A stretch of 64,000 bases of DNA. It comes from Hygrophila difformis. Its lineage: Eukaryota; Streptophyta; Magnoliopsida; Lamiales; Acanthaceae. Positions 11,525-22,995 of the stretch are shown here, piece by piece. A model generated the notes under the pieces. The model had not been told where the DNA came from and ran no database searches. It saw nothing but the letters and a program-made list of their open reading frames with translations. Both the position numbers and the translations under genes were made by a program. Position 1 is the first letter of the stretch, and every line of letters begins with the position of its first letter. The stretch spans positions 28,129,124 through 28,193,123 of the forward strand of contig JAOANR010000006.1 of NCBI GenBank assembly GCA_030278955.1, given 5' to 3'.

Positions 11525-12130
11525 TCATGCAATCGTATTCACTTTCAATATTTATGTTCATTAGGTCTTGCATTTTTTATTTATGTAATATTGTTTTCCA
11601 TTTTTCATTTATCAATTGAATATTCTTATAATGCAATTTTCACATTTAAAATTATTACCGTTACCTTAAAAATGATATAAGAATCAATAATAATTTAAAT
11701 TTCAAACGGTTACTTTTCAAAATCAAATAATAATAGCAAAATATAATAATATTTAAATTTCAAACTGCTACTTTTCAAAATCAAATAATAATATAAAAAT
11801 ATAATAATAATTCAATTTCAAACGGTCACTTTTTAAAATTAAATAATAATATAGGAATATAGTAAGATTTAAATTTCAAACGGTTATTTTTTTAAAAATT
11901 AAATAGTAATATAAAAATAGAATAAAATTTAAATTGGGCGCAGTTACTTTTTTAAAATGAAATAATAATATAAAAATAATCATAGTATTCAAAATTCAAA
12001 CGTTTGAAAATATGACCGTTACTTTATTTTATCTATTAATACCATACCACTTCATTATATTTTTGCACATCCAAACACTACTACCTCAATTATCTCTTTT
12101 CAATTATCGTTCGCCTCTTCACATACTACA

Positions 12131-13933
12131 ATGTCTCAAAGTTCTGAAAGCTCAACATCTTCCGGTTCCGAAGAACCCACACAAGAGATATTTGCACACG
12201 AGGATTCCACAGAGGATGAAGCAGATTCCACGGTTGAAGCAATGGTGTCCGTACTATTCCAGTTTGTGGAAGATGAGCTGCGAATACCACGACGGAGGTT
12301 TATCGAGAGGAATCGGGAAGATAGACATGCTAGGCTTGTGAATGATTATTTCTCTGAAAATCTGGTGTATCACGATCGTATCTTCCGTCGACGATTTCGC
12401 ATGCGCAAGGATTTATTCCTTCGTATAGTTAATGCAGTTGCAGGTCGATCTGGGTATTTCCAACAACGGAGCGATGCAATTGGGCGACAAAGCCTATCGC
12501 CGCTCCAAAAATGCACAGCAGCCCTACGTCAACTGGCATATGGAGTTCCGGCCGACTCTCTTGATGAGTATCTACGAATGGGTGAGTCTAGGGGTGATTA
12601 ACGAGTAGTACTACTCGAACTCGACTCGGGACTCGGCTCGGAAAAAACTCGACTCATACTCGAAAAATTCGAGTCGAGTCGAGTAGTCGAGTAAGGCACT
12701 CGAGTATCGAGCTCGAGCTCGAGTCCGTGTATATGATACTCGAACTCGAGTCGAGTACTCGAGTCAAGTCGAGTATCGAGTACTCGACCCATTTTCTTTT
12801 TTCTTTTTAATTTTTTGTAAATTTAAAAGAAAAAAAAAATTAAAAAAACTCGATAAGCTCGAGTACTCGACTCGAGCTCGAGCTCGAGAAGGAAAATTTT
12901 TTTTTAAAAAAAATAATCGAGCTACTCGAGCTCGAACTCGAACTCGAGTCGAGTCGAGCTCGAGCTTGAGCTCAACTACTCGACTCGAGCTCGAGCTTGA
13001 GCTCGAGTAGCTCAAAAATGCCATCAAGTCAAGCTCGAGTACCCCACTACTCGAGCTCGACTCGACTCGTTATCACCCCTAGATGAGTCAACTGCTATCA
13101 AATGCTTGTATAAATTTTGTGATGTTGTTGAATTATTTAGCCAGCGCTACTTGAGGAGGCCGGATCACAATGACATTCAACGTCTTCTACATTTGCATGA
13201 GACGAGACATGGGTTCCCCGTTATGTTGGGTAGCCTCGATTGCATGCACTGGGAGTGGAAAAATTGTCCAGTGGCTTGGAAAGGGCAATTCACAAGAGGA
13301 CACGGGTCACCAACAATAGTGCTTGAAGCGGTTGCATCTCAGGATCTATGGATATGTCATGCTTTTTTTGGAGTGGCTGGTTCACGTAATGATATTAACA
13401 TTTTAAACGAATCTCCTTTGTTCAATAATGTTTTGATGGGGGATGCGACCGACGTTAATTTCATGGTGAATGGGACTCAATATACGAAAGGTTACTATTT
13501 AACCGATGGAATATATCCAGAATGGTCCACATTCGTTAAATCTTTCCCATGCCCACAAGATCCAAAGAGAATGTTATTTAAACAAAAACAAGAATCTGCA
13601 AGAAAGGATGTTGAACGAGCTTTTGGAGTGCTTCAAGCTAGATGAGCTATTGTCAGGGGGCCAGCTCGTCTTTGGTATAAGAAAAAATTGAAAGCAATAA
13701 TGTTAACCTGCATTATTCTACACAATATGATTGTTGAAGATGAAGGGGATACAGTTACAAATTGGGTAAATGAGGAAGAAGACGAGCTTGCAGTACCGGC
13801 TCAAGGCGCCACCCAGGATTTTCAAAAATATCTCCGAAGGAATTCTGCCCTCCGTGACACCCAAGTTCATCACCAACTTCGGCATGATTTAGTTGAGCAT
13901 ATTTGGATGCACTTTGGCAACAACGTTGAGTAG
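12131..13933 (+). pseudogene. PIF/Harbinger DDE transposase, split by a hAT MITE
   Basis: The N-terminal part (12131-12588) contains RIFRRRFRMRKDLFLRIV and SLSPLQKCTAALRQLAYG, typical of plant Harbinger transposases. The frame resumes at 13090, after the MITE and its duplicated target, in the same reading phase. DDE landmarks are LGSLDCMHWEWKNCP (first Asp), GSRNDINILNESPLF (second Asp) and KDVERAFGVLQAR (Glu). A TGA at 13643-13645 stands where Trp is usual after the Glu motif, and the frame then continues to 13933. The enzyme would cut and paste the element at TWA targets. The insertion plus the nonsense codon make it inactive. Confidence 0.9.
12589..13081. mobile_element. hAT MITE built of TCGAG/CTCGAG repeats
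   Basis: Ends TAGGGGTGAT and inverse ATCACCCCTA, flanked by 8-bp duplications differing at one base (GGTGAGTC 12581-12588, GATGAGTC 13082-13089). The 493-bp body is largely overlapping GAGCTCGAG, CTCGAGTCGAG and ACTCGAACTCG units on both sides of an AT-rich middle. It was inserted inside the Harbinger transposase codons. Similar elements lie at 39561 and 44590. Confidence 0.85.
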
Positions 13934-14514
13934 TTTTTTATGTTCCTCGCGGTTTAGTGTTTTATGTACTATTTATGTTGTATGGCAAGTTTGTTAGTAT
14001 TGAATATCTTTTAATTAATGTATTGTATTTTAAATTGAACTTTATGTATGTTTTGTTTAATGTGTTGATTAGGTTTTTAATATTTTAACTTTCAAATATA
14101 TTACTATTTTTTTAGGGGGAAGAATATTACTAATATTTAATGTATATTTGGAACATTAATTGTTTGCATAATAAAATAAATTGCATAAATATTTACAAAA
14201 GAATATATATTTTTTATTTTTAAATAGTATGTATATAACTAAAATAGTAAAAAAAATTTAAATTATTGTATATTTTTTATATTGATATTGAATGATTAGA
14301 TTGTGGGTCCCATTAAAAAGAAAATATTAATTGGTGAAGGGATGTAGGGATTAATTGTAATGAATTAAAAGAGTGTTGGAAAAAGTGAAAAGCTGATGTG
14401 GCGGAGAGATGATGAAAAAGTGAGTTATTAATTGGAAGATGGATGTGGGTGCCCAAAGAAACAAATGGTGATACAAGACTAAGCATCGAGAAAATCACAT
14501 GTTAACCTTATCCA

Positions 14515-14905
14515 CCGCAAAAAGGGGTTTCAAGTGGTCAAGATAAAAAGCCCATGTCATGAAAACCAAATCACTTTTTGCTCCCAACTTTCAAAGAGAA
14601 TCCGCAACAATATTATCTTCCCATAATATATGTTCAACTCACAAAGATAAAATCTCGTTTTAACTCTGCAATTCTCAGAATGTAGGCTGAGAGCAATAAA
14701 AAGAATCATGCTTAGAATTTAATCAAGGGGAAGCCTTTTTAGAATCACACACACAACAAATCTCCCTAAGCCCAAGCTCCTTAGCCCATTGAAGATCATT
14801 CAAAACTTTCGCAATCTCAGCTTGCAATACAGAAACATCACCCAAATGACACACCACCACCAGGCCATTGACCATAGTGATCTCTCAGAAGAGCACCAAA
14901 ACCAG
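14515..14905 (-). pseudogene. LINE RNase H domain fragment
   Basis: Read on the minus strand the segment gives AGFGALLRDHYGQWPGGG and then, one frame over, DVSVLQAEIAKVLNDLQWAK and CCVCDSKKA. It ends with VEHILWEDNIVADSL, the usual C-terminal RNase H landmark of plant L1 LINEs. Frameshifts and stops are frequent. It is an old fragment and I see no element ends. Confidence 0.75.
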
Positions 14906-14999
14906 CTTTTATATAATTAAGATAAAAAGTAATATCAAAATTGAAAAGTAAACAATATTTTAGAATAGGAATTTCATAGACAAACAACTCGAAGATTTT

Positions 15000-15131
15000 T
15001 TTTGGTGAAACCGGGTATCCCCAGACCACATTGGACCCAAGACTAATCCCTCGAGGATCTGCAAGGGCAATTAAGGGCGCCTCTCCCAAAATAATTTTTT
15101 GCATACACAATGTTCGAACCCGAGACCTTAC
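15000..15131 (-). mobile_element. SINE family A, 5'-truncated
   Basis: Matches the family A SINEs over ATCCCTCGAGGATCTGCAAG and GGGCGCCTCTCCCAAA, and retains the B box (inverse of TTCGAACCCGAGACC) but not the A-box half. The T run at 14995-15002 marks the 3' tail on the minus strand. Confidence 0.8.
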
Positions 15132-15133
15132 GA

Positions 15134-15880
15134 AGATATTGAAGTGCCTTTTGTTGGAAGAAATAGTCCTTAAAAATTAAATACTTGAAGATAGTCCATT
15201 TGACGATTAAAAATTATTTTAAAAGTTTAAATACTTAAAATAATTAATATTTCATGTTAAAGTAACACGTATCACATTTTCATCGGCGAATAACTTTTAC
15301 GTTTTACAAAGGTCAGTAAATTTTTCAAATTCAATATGTCAATATAAATTGAACAATGAGAGTGTGATAGATTGTTTAAATAACAGTACATCCGTTTTGT
15401 TAAAAGTGCAACAGAAACGCAATCCACGATTAAAAATAGATATAAAAGATTGTTATTAGAAAATTATATTATTAAACAAATCAAACATATCTGATAATAT
15501 TTTTTAAAATTTTAATTACAATAAAAAATTATACGTTAGTGTTTGAATCCAAACACAGCCTTAGAACAATTTCCATTTCCATTTCTCAATTTCAATTTCA
15601 CCTAATCTATATCAATACATATATGATATATATATATATATATATAATATAATTATATATAAATGAGAATAACGTGATATTATCTTTTAAAACTATTTTC
15701 TTATAATTTTGAATTAATTTTAAAATAACATTAATTATACAGAATTAATATATTTAGTTTTAAAATTACTTACAAAATATGTTCTGGATTTTCTAAAAAT
15801 AATAAAGAAACTTTTTAGTATAAAAAAAGGAAAAACATATAATATTAAAAATATTCATATTTATAAAAAAGTATACACAT
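15134..15880. other. AT-rich spacer, no gene seen
   Basis: The stretch contains a TA microsatellite near 15630 and no open frame with a recognisable product. Confidence 0.6.
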
Positions 15881-15882
15881 TT

Positions 15883-15947
15883 TTTTTTTGGCAAGTCAAA
15901 ACCAGATAAATGAGTGGTAGGAGCTCATGCCACACAATTACAAAGGG
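15883..15947 (-). mobile_element. SINE family B, 3' fragment
   Basis: A T run (A tail on the minus strand) is followed by the inverse of CATGAGCTCCTACCAC and CCCTTTGTAATTGTGTGG, the same 3' part as the SINE at 54764-54935. Confidence 0.65.
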
Positions 15948-16123
15948 ATAATATACAATAAATTTTAAAACAATATCTACATTATAAAATTATAATTTAT
16001 TTATCGTCTATTCTTGTTAGTACTTCAATATCTTAAAAACAGATATAACATGTTATTTCATTAATTAATTTTTCTAAATGCAATAATAGAGTTGGTCTCA
16101 GTGTCTCGAATCATCAATCATGT

Positions 16124-16298
16124 TATGATGAGGACTTGTCCAAGTGGTCAAGTCTTTACCTTTCAAATTTATAGTTGGATGTTCGATTTTCCATTCAGTC
16201 CATTATCCATTTCCTTAATGTATTTATAATTATATGGCATAGACTTCAACCACTCATTTTTTTTTTTTTTTTTGTTCTGGAGTGGGGAAGAAAAAAAA
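16124..16298 (+). mobile_element. SINE family B copy
   Basis: A 15-bp direct repeat, AATCATCAATCATGT, flanks the element (16109-16123, 16299-16313). The tRNA-like head GATGAGGACTTGTCCAAGTGG and B-box-like ATGTTCGATTTTCC match the copy at 54764. It ends in an A tract after an internal T run. Confidence 0.85.
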
Positions 16299-16763
16299 AA
16301 TCATCAATCATGTACGCTCTTGTTACCTTGATGGGCGGCCCAATTCATAGTTATGTGTGAACTCTGAACCTTGGATTACATATTTATATTTGAGCCCAAC
16401 GATTTTGTCATTTTCTTACAGACACAAACCATTTGAAGTTTTGAACTGTCCCGATCAGGCCACATGTGGAGCCCGTGCGCAATTCCTCTCCCGCCCCTTC
16501 CTTGTTTCTTCCTCCAGATTCTTCCTCTTTCTCCAAATTTCAATCTTCAAATTTTTTACACGCCTGCCATAAACGTTTTCATTCATTTCGTGGTTTTCCC
16601 AAATAGATTCTGCTTCCCCATTCGTGATTTGTAAATATTTCCGAAAAAAAAATTGATTCCTTTATCCGCCTGCTTCGACTTGCTCCTCCGATTTCGTGTG
16701 TATTGATTGCATTTGTTTTGACCTGAAATCATTCGTTTGTTGCTCGTAGATTCGTGATTGGAG

Positions 16764-18454
16764 ATGTCATCGGGATCTCCGACAATGAATAGGATCGAGA
16801 GGGCGCACCAATTGTACAGGGACGGCAAGTACACCGAAGCGCTCAATTATTACACCGACGCGCTCTCGTTGGCCAGGACCAATCCTCAGAAGATCGCCCT
16901 CCATAGCAATCGTGCGGCGTGTTATCTCAAGCTCCACGATTTCCATAAGGTTTTTGCCTTTTTGCGTTTATTGATTTGCTTTGTGGTGGTTCAATTTCTG
17001 TTTTGCTGTTGATATTTTGAATCGCACCGCACCCTTTGGATTGGGAGTTTTGTTAATTTTTCCCCGTAAGACGTATGAGTTGTGGATGATAATTAAGGAA
17101 GAAATTGAATACTATAGTAGTTCAAATTTGCCAGTTTTGGTGAAAAAAATTGAATGATAAATAATAATAGGGAAGATGGAAGAAGTTTCGGTGGAAAAAT
17201 TGAATGTGGTTGGTGAGTTGAAGAAGCCTCAAAGGCTTTTCTTCTACAGAGCATTGGTTATTCTCATGGCATTGGTGTTGGAGGAGAAAGTGTTACCTAA
17301 CTGAATCAAGCGATTTAGCCAAATAACCTTTTCATAGGGTGTTTTTGAAAGAAAAGAAACAAAAGAGAACTGTCTACCGAAAAATATGCAGATTGGGTTC
17401 ACTCACTATAGCATACTCGTGAACCAGAAAAAAAAAAAAAAAAATGAATGGAACATTTATGCATTGATCATATGTTGTGATTAAAGTTGATTACTGTGCT
17501 GTCAAACACTGTAGGCTGCAGAGGAATGCACCTCAGTTCTGGATCTTGATCACAAACACACTGGAGCTTTGATGCTGCGGGCCCAAACTCTGGTCACCCT
17601 GAAGGAGTACCATAGCGCGCTTTTCGATGTTCACCGATTAATTGAGTTAAACCCATCTTCAGAAGTTTATAGGGATCTTCATGCCCGTTTGAAGACACAA
17701 TTGGTAGTTACTCCAGTTCCCATCATTTACTTATTTCTACATGCATTCTTTTTAAGATTCAGTTGGAATTTGATTTTGGCCGCTCTTCGCCTAGTTTAAT
17801 CGATATTTCTATTGTTGTCGAAAGGTTTTTTTTTTTTTTTAAAAAAAAAAAACCATGTAGAATCAAAACGTCATTGCATTTAGCATTGTAACATTAGATT
17901 TACAATAATAGATGAAGTTATGATCTTGCTTGCCTCCTGCTCTGGATGATCTGTATAGTTTTGTTCAAGGAAAGTCACTTGCAACAATACCTGAAGATGA
18001 TGAGGAGTTTGAAGAAGAAGAAGAAGAAGAAGATGAGGATGAATACATAGATGAAGCCAATTTTGAAGAAAATGCGGAAGAACAAGGCGACGATGAAGAG
18101 GTGAGAGAATTTGGAAGCAAAAACGATGCAAATGGCAATAGCAAATATGATGCAAATGGTGATGCAGCACCAGCGAAAACTGATCACCACAAATCTGAAA
18201 GCGCCACTCTTCTAACATCTGCAGTATCCACCCAAGATAAGCGCAGACAACAAACTGATCAGCAATCCTCTGGATGGCAGACGATTCCAAAACCAAAGGG
18301 ACATTCTCAGCTTGACTACTCAAGGTGGAACAGTGTTGAAGATGACTCAAGTGATGATGATGATGATGACACTGACGACGATGATGATGATGTCAGTTCT
18401 CTACCTCAGTATCGTTTCCGTGTCAAAACTGTTGGTGTGAGGGCCGTCAAATAA
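16764..18454 (+). CDS. TPR-repeat protein with acidic C-terminal region, three exons
   Basis: Exons 16764-16949, 17515-17703 and 17975-18454 are all joined in phase 0 at GT-AG sites and give 284 residues. The start is the ATG of MSSGSPTMNRIERAH. Residues about 9-110 form three TPR helical pairs (RAHQLYRDGKYTEALNYYTD, IALHSNRAACYLKLHDFHKA, ALMLRAQTLVTLKEYHSALF), a fold used for protein-protein contacts, often with chaperones. After LKTQLSLATIPEDDEEF comes a very acidic stretch. Later SSGWQTIPKPKGHSQLDYSR is followed by a second Asp run and the C-terminal end YRFRVKTVGVRAVK. The exon 3 acceptor at 17973-17974 was chosen because it keeps the frame and gives LSLATIPED, which fits my recollection of related plant proteins. 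Function is inferred only as a TPR adaptor. An alternative acceptor a few bases upstream cannot be excluded. Confidence 0.85.
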
Positions 18455-18986
18455 TTTGCTCAAGGCACAGGACAGCTACAAAGTGTACCTCAAGCAGCTT
18501 TGTCTACTCACATCCAGAGTTCTCGACAAAGAAGATACCGCTTTTCCATAACATCATCTTTTGCTCGGAACTAACCTCTGCTAAAATGTACTTTGCAGAG
18601 TGCAATAGCCATTCACTTCCAATCACAGAAGTAAATCAAGAAGGACTTGTAGCGACTGACTGATTTTAAAGCAGTGACTTGGGTTTCTTGCGAGGCTATC
18701 AGTGACCATGTCTTGTGCATGCCTGTCGACTGTGGCTCCTCTTCGGTTGTGGAATGGTAAGAACATGACCCTCCTTGATGGCACTGATCAGTGTTCATTA
18801 TATGTTTTTTTTTGTGTTTTTCTAGCTTCAGTAATCAATTATGTGTCATATATGCATCTATATACATTTTTTTTTTTTCTATTACAGGCTTTGTAACGTG
18901 TGTGATTATATGTTAAGACCAGATATTGATTGGAAAGTAGATGTGTATTTGTGTGATTTTTATCTTGCCAAGCTATTTATGTCATT
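18455..18986 (+). other. 3' UTR and downstream flank of the TPR gene
   Basis: No further coding exon is recognisable. The region probably contains the 3' UTR, but I see no decisive polyadenylation signal. T runs occur near 18808 and 18870. Confidence 0.4.
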
Positions 18987-19295
18987 GGCCTGTTTGGTTG
19001 GCAGCAGTTTGTATGGCATATTGCCAATTAGCAGATTTGACCCAACAATGTGCTCTTTTTTCGTGTTTGGCAAGCAGTAGATTAGAAAAGCATATTGGGC
19101 CCAATCTGCTAAAATCGGATCTACTTCATTTTGAAGCATATTAGCAAGCAGATCAACAATCCCCTAAAATATGTCATTGATATATGTTGGTCTACCAAAC
19201 ACCTTTAATCAAATCTACTATTAATATCTGCTGGTCAAATCTACTTATCAAATCTGCTGGTTAAATCTACTATCTGCTAAACTCCCAAACAGGCC
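18987..19295. mobile_element. MITE with GGCCTGTTTGG inverted ends
   Basis: GGCCTGTTTGG at 18987 and the inverse CCAAACAGGCC to 19295, with CATT on both sides (18983-18986, 19296-19299). It is internally rich in AATCTGCT and AGCAGATT of both senses. Superfamily not certain. Related AGCAGATTT sequence lies at 21330-21440. Confidence 0.65.
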
Positions 19296-19437
19296 CATTA
19301 TTGCAATCCATATTGAAGGATCTGCCCTTGTCTTAATTTGATAGTAGTATATGAATTTATGCCCTTGTCTTATTTTGCTATTAGCTTCGCTTGTGTATGC
19401 ATATGCTGCTGTTTAATTAAGTTCATCAAGGTAGTTT

Positions 19438-19438
19438 C

Positions 19439-19489
<51 letters not shown>
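19438..19489. repeat. (TAA)n microsatellite
   Basis: About seventeen consecutive ATA/TAA units. Confidence 0.95.
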
Positions 19490-19490
<1 letters not shown>

Positions 19491-19679
19491 CACTGTAAGG
19501 TCAGAAATCATACTTGAATAAGTTGTTGAGGAAACCAAGCTAGCTAATAAGATTTGTTACCAGTGGAGTTTGACTGCATTTGTCTTTAACAAGTTGAGTT
19601 TTTACTTAAATCCGTTTTTTCAGAAAACTCTAGTTGAATCGGCTTGATATGTTGCAAATCTGAATCAAGCTTAATACTA

Positions 19680-20134
19680 ATGGTGTATGTTTGGTGATTA
19701 ATGTATGAAATTATTTATGTATGATGTTATAGTTGTGGGTAGAATTTATTAATTTTTATTTATGTATGATGTTATAGTTGTGGGGTAGAATTTATTTTTT
19801 TGATAAATAACAAGGTATCCACAGACCACATTAAACCCAAGACTAATCCATCGAGCATCTGCATGGGCAATGAAGGACGCCTCTCCTAAAGTAGTTTTTT
19901 TACATACACAAGGCTCGAACCCGAGATCTTGCTTAAGGGACTAGAGCCCCAATCCACTCCAGCCAATTGCTGTTGGTAGAATTTATTAATGTAGTGGGTT
20001 TGAAATTTTAACTATTTATTGATGTTATGTGATGGTGTATATTTGGTGATTAATATTTAATTATTTCTTATAATGAAACTGAGACAAAAATGTTAGAGTG
20101 GATAAAAAGGAAAATGAGACATAAATAATGGAAT
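19680..20134. mobile_element. degraded relative of the 2437 Stowaway-like MITE, split by a SINE
   Basis: TTGGTGATTAATATTTAATT and GAGACATAAATAATGGAATGGAGTA match the right half of the element at 2437-2775. The left terminus is not recognisable. The SINE at 19797-19974 interrupts it. Confidence 0.55.
19797..19974 (-). mobile_element. SINE family A copy
   Basis: A 13-bp direct repeat, GGTAGAATTTATT, lies at 19784-19796 and 19975-19987. The minus strand carries the A box region (TTGGCTGGAGTGG) and B box (GGGTTCGAGCC) of the family. It is inserted into the MITE remnant around it. Confidence 0.85.
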
Positions 20135-20629
20135 GGAGTATCAATTACCAAAAAATAAAAAAATAATAACAAAAAAACTAAAATTGGTCAGTAGAATGAG
20201 AGCATTTTCACATTTAGGCCATCGCGTGGAGAGTGCAATACACGCGGCCCGTTGGACGTTGACTTGGTCAAATTGACCATAAATTGGGCCCAAATGCCCT
20301 GTGATGGTCGAAAAGGCGAAAACCAGAATATGAACAATTGATGGCCTAAAAATGAAAATAACTCTTTGTAGTGGCTTAAAAAAATATTTAACTCAAAAAT
20401 ATAAGAATGCGACTAAAAATTGGAAAGATTGTTAATTGGACTTGCTCGTCCAGTTAACATTGATGGCGGACCAGTTGGTCCAATGAATTATAAGTATGTG
20501 GATCGATCCGGTGTCCAAACCCACTGGTTCAGTCCGGTTCAACTTCCCACCCCCGCTAGACTTTATTAGAGGTAGGGCCCTCTTTTAATTTTTTTTACAT
20601 TTTAAAAAACACCCCTACCCAAACTTATT
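20135..20629. other. spacer, no gene seen
   Basis: The only notable feature is a stretch of mixed composition around 20220-20350 (CATCGCGTGGAGAGTG, GGTCGAAAAGGCG), possibly an old transposon. No open frame or clear termini. Confidence 0.4.
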
Positions 20630-21286
20630 TCGTGGGCTAGAAGAAGCTATACAAAGATATTTCGTGGGCTGGAAGGAAGCTGTATAATGGACAGCGGCTA
20701 CTCCGGATGGTTCATTGGAATGAAGAGCAAGCCTCGGACACAATCCTTCATGTAGACGGTAGTTGTCATGGTGACCCGGGACGTACACGGTTCGGCTTCA
20801 TCATTCGGAACAAGGAGGGACAGTGGCTGAAAGGGGGTTGTGGCAACCTTGGGATTACTTCTCCTATTTTTGCTGAAATAAGTGGCATGGCTGCTGGCCT
20901 GGAATATGCGGCACAAAAGGGTTACCGAAGAGTATGTGTTTACTTGGACTCCCTTAATGGCATAGATCTTGTTCACAGAGCTCCTCGCTTCCAACCCCAT
21001 GCAGTCCTGTTTGCTAGAATCAGAGAGCTCAGGGACTCATTTGATTTGTGTTCAATACATCATGTCCCCCGCGAAGGTAATAGTGTGGCAGACAGGCTTG
21101 CCAAACGGGGCGCTTCGTCCCACCCGATTTCGTTAGAGCCGAAGTGGAAGCGGATGCAACTGGAATTTGTTTCCCTGAATTTAGCTTCAGTGTACTACTC
21201 TAGTCTCTGTTTCTGTCTAGTTCCTTTGTTTCTATTTTGCTTTCTTCTTTGCTTCTTGTTTACTAGCCTGATGGCTTTGCAAAAAA
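20630..21286 (+). pseudogene. 5'-truncated LINE, RNase H domain and 3' UTR
   Basis: The 9-bp direct repeat AAACTTATT (20621-20629, 21287-21295) flanks the insertion. The open frame from about 20707 gives an RNase H domain (HVDGSCHGDPGRTRFGFIIR, AEISGMAAGLEYA, VYLDSLNGIDLV, VPREGNSVADRLA). It is followed by a T-rich 3' UTR and an A tail. Reverse transcriptase and ORF1 are absent, as usual for 5'-truncated target-primed insertions. Its RNase H differs from that of the LINE at 3015, so it comes from another lineage. Confidence 0.9.
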
Positions 21287-21479
21287 AAACTTATTGAGTT
21301 TTTTTACATTTTTTTTTTTTACATTTCAGAAGATTTGGCCAAATCTGCTCATCAAATATGCCGGTTACCAAACAATAAAAAATAGCAGATTTCTTGGTCA
21401 ATTATGCTCAAACTCAATATGTTGTCCAATCTGCCCTCAACCAAACAACCCCATAATTTGCACCCTCTCATGTAGTAAC

Positions 21480-21749
21480 TGATATAAAAAGTTGGAGCAT
21501 ATGGTAACCAACCTACATAATACTATGTAATAACCAACATACCTATGTGGTAGCCAAACTGTAGATATATGGTAATAATTATACCATGAATGTGGTAACC
21601 ATTATACTGAGTGTAGTATGTGGTAACCAAACTCTAGATGTGTGGTAACTAACATATATAGTATTTGTAACCAACATATTATGTATGTAGTAACCAATAT
21701 ATCACGAATGTGGTAACCAATTAATATACCAACTTACCAAGTGTGAAAT
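21480..21749. repeat. degenerate minisatellite of GTGGTAACCAA units
   Basis: ATGTGGTAACCA-type phrases recur every 25 to 40 bp from about 21496 to 21735 and again just after the CACTA element (22944-22995). One repeat tract was therefore split by that insertion. Confidence 0.65.
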
Positions 21750-22943
21750 CACTACAAGAAAAATTCGTTTTACCGACCGCACCTGCGGTCGGTAACCCCG
21801 AAATGCGGGTCGTTTCGGGAATTACCGACCGCACCACCGACCGCAAGGGTCGGTCGCCGGTCGGTAATTCCTTGGTAGGTATTTTTTCTCCGACCAAAAA
21901 AATTTACCGTCGGAACCTTGCCGACCGCATTACCGATCGCACGGTGGTCGGTAAATTTCCCGACCGAATTACCGACCGCAAATGCGGTCAGTACAATCTG
22001 GTCCTAAGAGGTCCTGGAGAACTTTACCGAACAAATTCCCGACCGCACATGCGGTCGGTAATTCTATTTTATGAAAAAATTGTTCTCGGGAGGGCTCGAA
22101 CCGCCCACCTCATCATCACAATCCTCAACCCTAACCAGCTTAGCTAGGTGTCTAACAATCAATCATATTCCGCCATGTGTCCTTTATAGTACACATTCCC
22201 ATATATGTTGAAAGAATTTGCTTAAGAGAAGCCTCGAACCCGGGTAGGCAATTGTATGCCTCGCGCGTGTGGCCATCTGTGCACTTCATGTTTCATGTCA
22301 ATGTATGAAATGTTATATATATAACCTATATAAGTACATATATACATATAAATGTGAAAATTAGAAACTAAATTAAACTATAAAATAAAAATAAAAATTA
22401 TATTAATTAAATAATAATAAAAATCATTAATTAAATTCTAAAATATAAAATTAAATAATTAAATAAAAAAAACCTAAAATCACTAAATTAAATAAAATAA
22501 TTAATAAGAAAATTAAAGAAATATTTATTAAAAATAAAAATTAAAAATGTGAAAAAAAATTAGCGACCAAAATTTCGATCGGTAATGCAGTCGGTAGATT
22601 ATTTTATTTTTCTTAGAAATATTTATTAAAAATAAAAAAATAAAAAATGTGAAAAAAATTTAGCGACCGAAATTTCGATCGGTAATGCGGTCGGTAGATT
22701 ATTTTATTTTTTTAAAAAATAATAAAAAATTGGAAAAAATTGAAAAAAATTACCGACCGCAATTGCGGTCGGTAATGCGGTCGGTAACACCGACCGAATT
22801 AAATTTGGTCGGTGCAGCGGTCGTCCGGAAACCGGGTCAACCATAACGGCTCTAAATTACCGACCGCAACATGCGGTCGGCCCTGCGGTCGGTAAATCCG
22901 ACCCGCAACATGTCGGTCGGTAAAACGCGTTTTTCTTGTAGTG
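21750..22943. mobile_element. non-autonomous CACTA (EnSpm) element
   Basis: Perfect ends CACTACAAGAAAAA and TTTTTCTTGTAGTG with the 3-bp duplication AAT on both sides (21747-21749, 22944-22946). Both subterminal regions are packed with ACCGACCGCA / TGCGGTCGGT in both orientations, the expected transposase-binding arrays. The middle is AT-rich and lacks a transposase. Confidence 0.95.
22092..22146 (-). repeat. tRNA-like A and B boxes inside the CACTA element
   Basis: On the minus strand TAGCTAAGCTGG (A-box consensus, 22135-22146) is followed 32 bp later by GGTTCGAGCCC (B box, 22092-22102). The flanks do not pair as an acceptor stem, so this is a tRNA-derived fragment, not a tRNA gene. A second B-box-like GGGTTCGAGGC lies near 22233-22243. 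Confidence 0.5.
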
Positions 22944-22995
22944 AATGTGATAACCAGTATACTAAGAGTGTGGTAACAAAAATAAATAGGAGGCC

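Larger units (their letters stand above)
9750..14454 (+). mobile_element. PIF/Harbinger transposon with Myb-like and transposase genes, decayed
   Basis: The left end GAGCAACTACATCGCC follows TAA (9747-9749). The best right end is the inverse of GATGTGGGTGCCC, ending at 14454 and followed by AAA, so the inverted repeats and the 3-bp target duplication are both imperfect. Between them are the two genes typical of plant PIF/Harbinger elements: a Myb/trihelix-like protein (10285-11524) and a DDE transposase (12131-13933), both damaged. The stretch 11525-12130 is AT-rich and repeats the phrase AAATTTCAAACGG several times. The element abuts the preceding MITE and shares its TAA. Confidence 0.85.

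Noticed and set aside
12598..13027. Minus-strand frames rich in Arg/Ser/Glu
   Set aside because: Produced by the TCGAG repeats of the hAT MITE, not genes.
22092..22146. Possible tRNA gene inside the CACTA element
   Set aside because: The boxes are good but the flanking sequence does not form an acceptor stem. Kept only as a tRNA-derived fragment.
21750..22943. CRISPR-like array from repeated ACCGACCGC words
   Set aside because: Repeats are in both orientations without regular spacers, in a plant CACTA element.
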